Assembly (NCBI GenBank): GCA_016522385.1
Contig: JAEKFU010000616.1
Coordinates: forward strand, 1-5,499
DNA length: 5,499 nucleotides
From: Pseudomonadota bacterium
GTDB taxonomy: Bacteria > Pseudomonadota > Alphaproteobacteria > Rhizobiales > Aestuariivirgaceae
Direction: 5' to 3'
Below are positions 5,304 through 5,499 of this stretch, one piece after another. Numbering within the stretch: the first letter of the stretch is position 1; each line of letters opens with the position of its first letter. Under the pieces are notes generated by a model that was not told the origin of the DNA, searched no databases, and saw nothing but the letters and a program-made list of their open reading frames with translations. The translations under genes were made by a program, and so were the position numbers.

Positions 5304-5499
5304 ATGAGTAAACAGCTGATGAATTTGCGCGCAAGCATCATTTGCCTGGTATTGATGTTGGCATTGGTACAAATGCCAGTGACCGCAACCAATGCGGCTG
5401 CACAAGATACGTCGGCAACGATTGTCGGTGTCGATGAAGTGCGCACCGAACCCCTGTCGCAGACGATACCTGTTATCGGTCGGGTCGTATCGGAACGCG
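5304..5499 (+). CDS. Exported protein, probable RND efflux periplasmic adaptor subunit (5' part only)
   Basis: The first 65 codons run off the right edge. Residues 1-9 are polar with K3 and R9. They are followed by a hydrophobic core at 10-28 (I-I-C-L-V-L-M-L-A-L-V) and a small-residue region, N-A-A-A-Q-D (31-36), suitable for signal peptidase I; no lipobox is seen at the cysteine. The mature start, A-T-I-V-G-V-D-E-V-R-T-E-P-L-S-Q-T-I-P-V-I-G-R-V-V-S, fits the first strands of membrane-fusion proteins (HlyD/AcrA type), where V-x-V-x-x-V-x-x-x-x-x-x-x-x-x-x-x-G-x-V is the usual entry to the beta-barrel. If so, it would link an inner-membrane RND pump to an outer-membrane channel. It starts 17 bases after the GST stop on the same strand, consistent with co-transcription. 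The ribosome site is weak (GAAG very close to the ATG). Export is well supported; the adaptor call is moderate. Confidence 0.65.
   Translation, partial: MSKQLMNLRASIICLVLMLALVQMPVTATNAAAQDTSATIVGVDEVRTEPLSQTIPVIGRVVSER

Noticed and set aside
1..5499. tRNA, rRNA, CRISPR array, insertion sequence or phage genes
   Set aside because: No cloverleaf-like segment, no regularly spaced repeats, and no transposase or integrase reading frame were found on reading both strands.

Overview
The window looks like chromosomal DNA of an alphaproteobacterium, most likely of the Hyphomicrobiales (rhizobia and relatives). This rests on moderate-to-high GC, tightly packed overlapping genes, an AGAGCGTGTC-type inverted repeat of a style common in that order, and a membrane oxygenase resembling rhizobial MocD. 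The genus is not identifiable from the sequence, and the taxonomic call is inference.

Layout. Positions 1-468 (+ strand) hold the tail of an unidentified gene, possibly a SAM-dependent methyltransferase, overlapping a GtrA-family membrane protein. These look like the end of a polysaccharide or lipid-linked-sugar cluster. An 11-bp inverted repeat (474-521) separates it from a convergent two-gene operon on the - strand. That operon runs from a MocD-like membrane di-iron oxygenase of the fatty-acid-desaturase superfamily (1868-2833) into a DAO/sarcosine-oxidase-beta-like FAD oxidoreductase (519-1868). The two overlap by one base (TAATG). A 145-bp divergent region (2834-2978) then carries two TTG-N4-CAA dyads exactly 21 bp apart and two GATAAT -10 candidates, one facing each way. 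On the + strand follow an XRE-type regulator (2979-3824), a PhnD-like periplasmic-binding-fold protein with no signal peptide (GTG start at 3821, overlapping the regulator), a YfcG-like Nu-class glutathione transferase (4657-5286), and the first 65 codons of an exported protein that looks like an RND-efflux periplasmic adaptor (5304 to the edge).

How the parts may work together (inference). The MocD-like oxygenase and DAO-type flavoenzyme form a two-step oxidation unit, plausibly acting on an N- or O-methylated small molecule. The divergent XRE protein is the obvious local regulator. The translationally coupled PhnD-like protein has a ligand-binding fold but appears cytosolic, so it may sense or bind the pathway ligand alongside the regulator rather than serve an ABC transporter. 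The GST and efflux adaptor could be part of the same + strand transcript (gaps of 32 and 17 bp) or belong to a separate detoxification/efflux unit. The oxygenase-flavoenzyme-regulator-binding-protein module (about 519-4624) is the part most worth following up.
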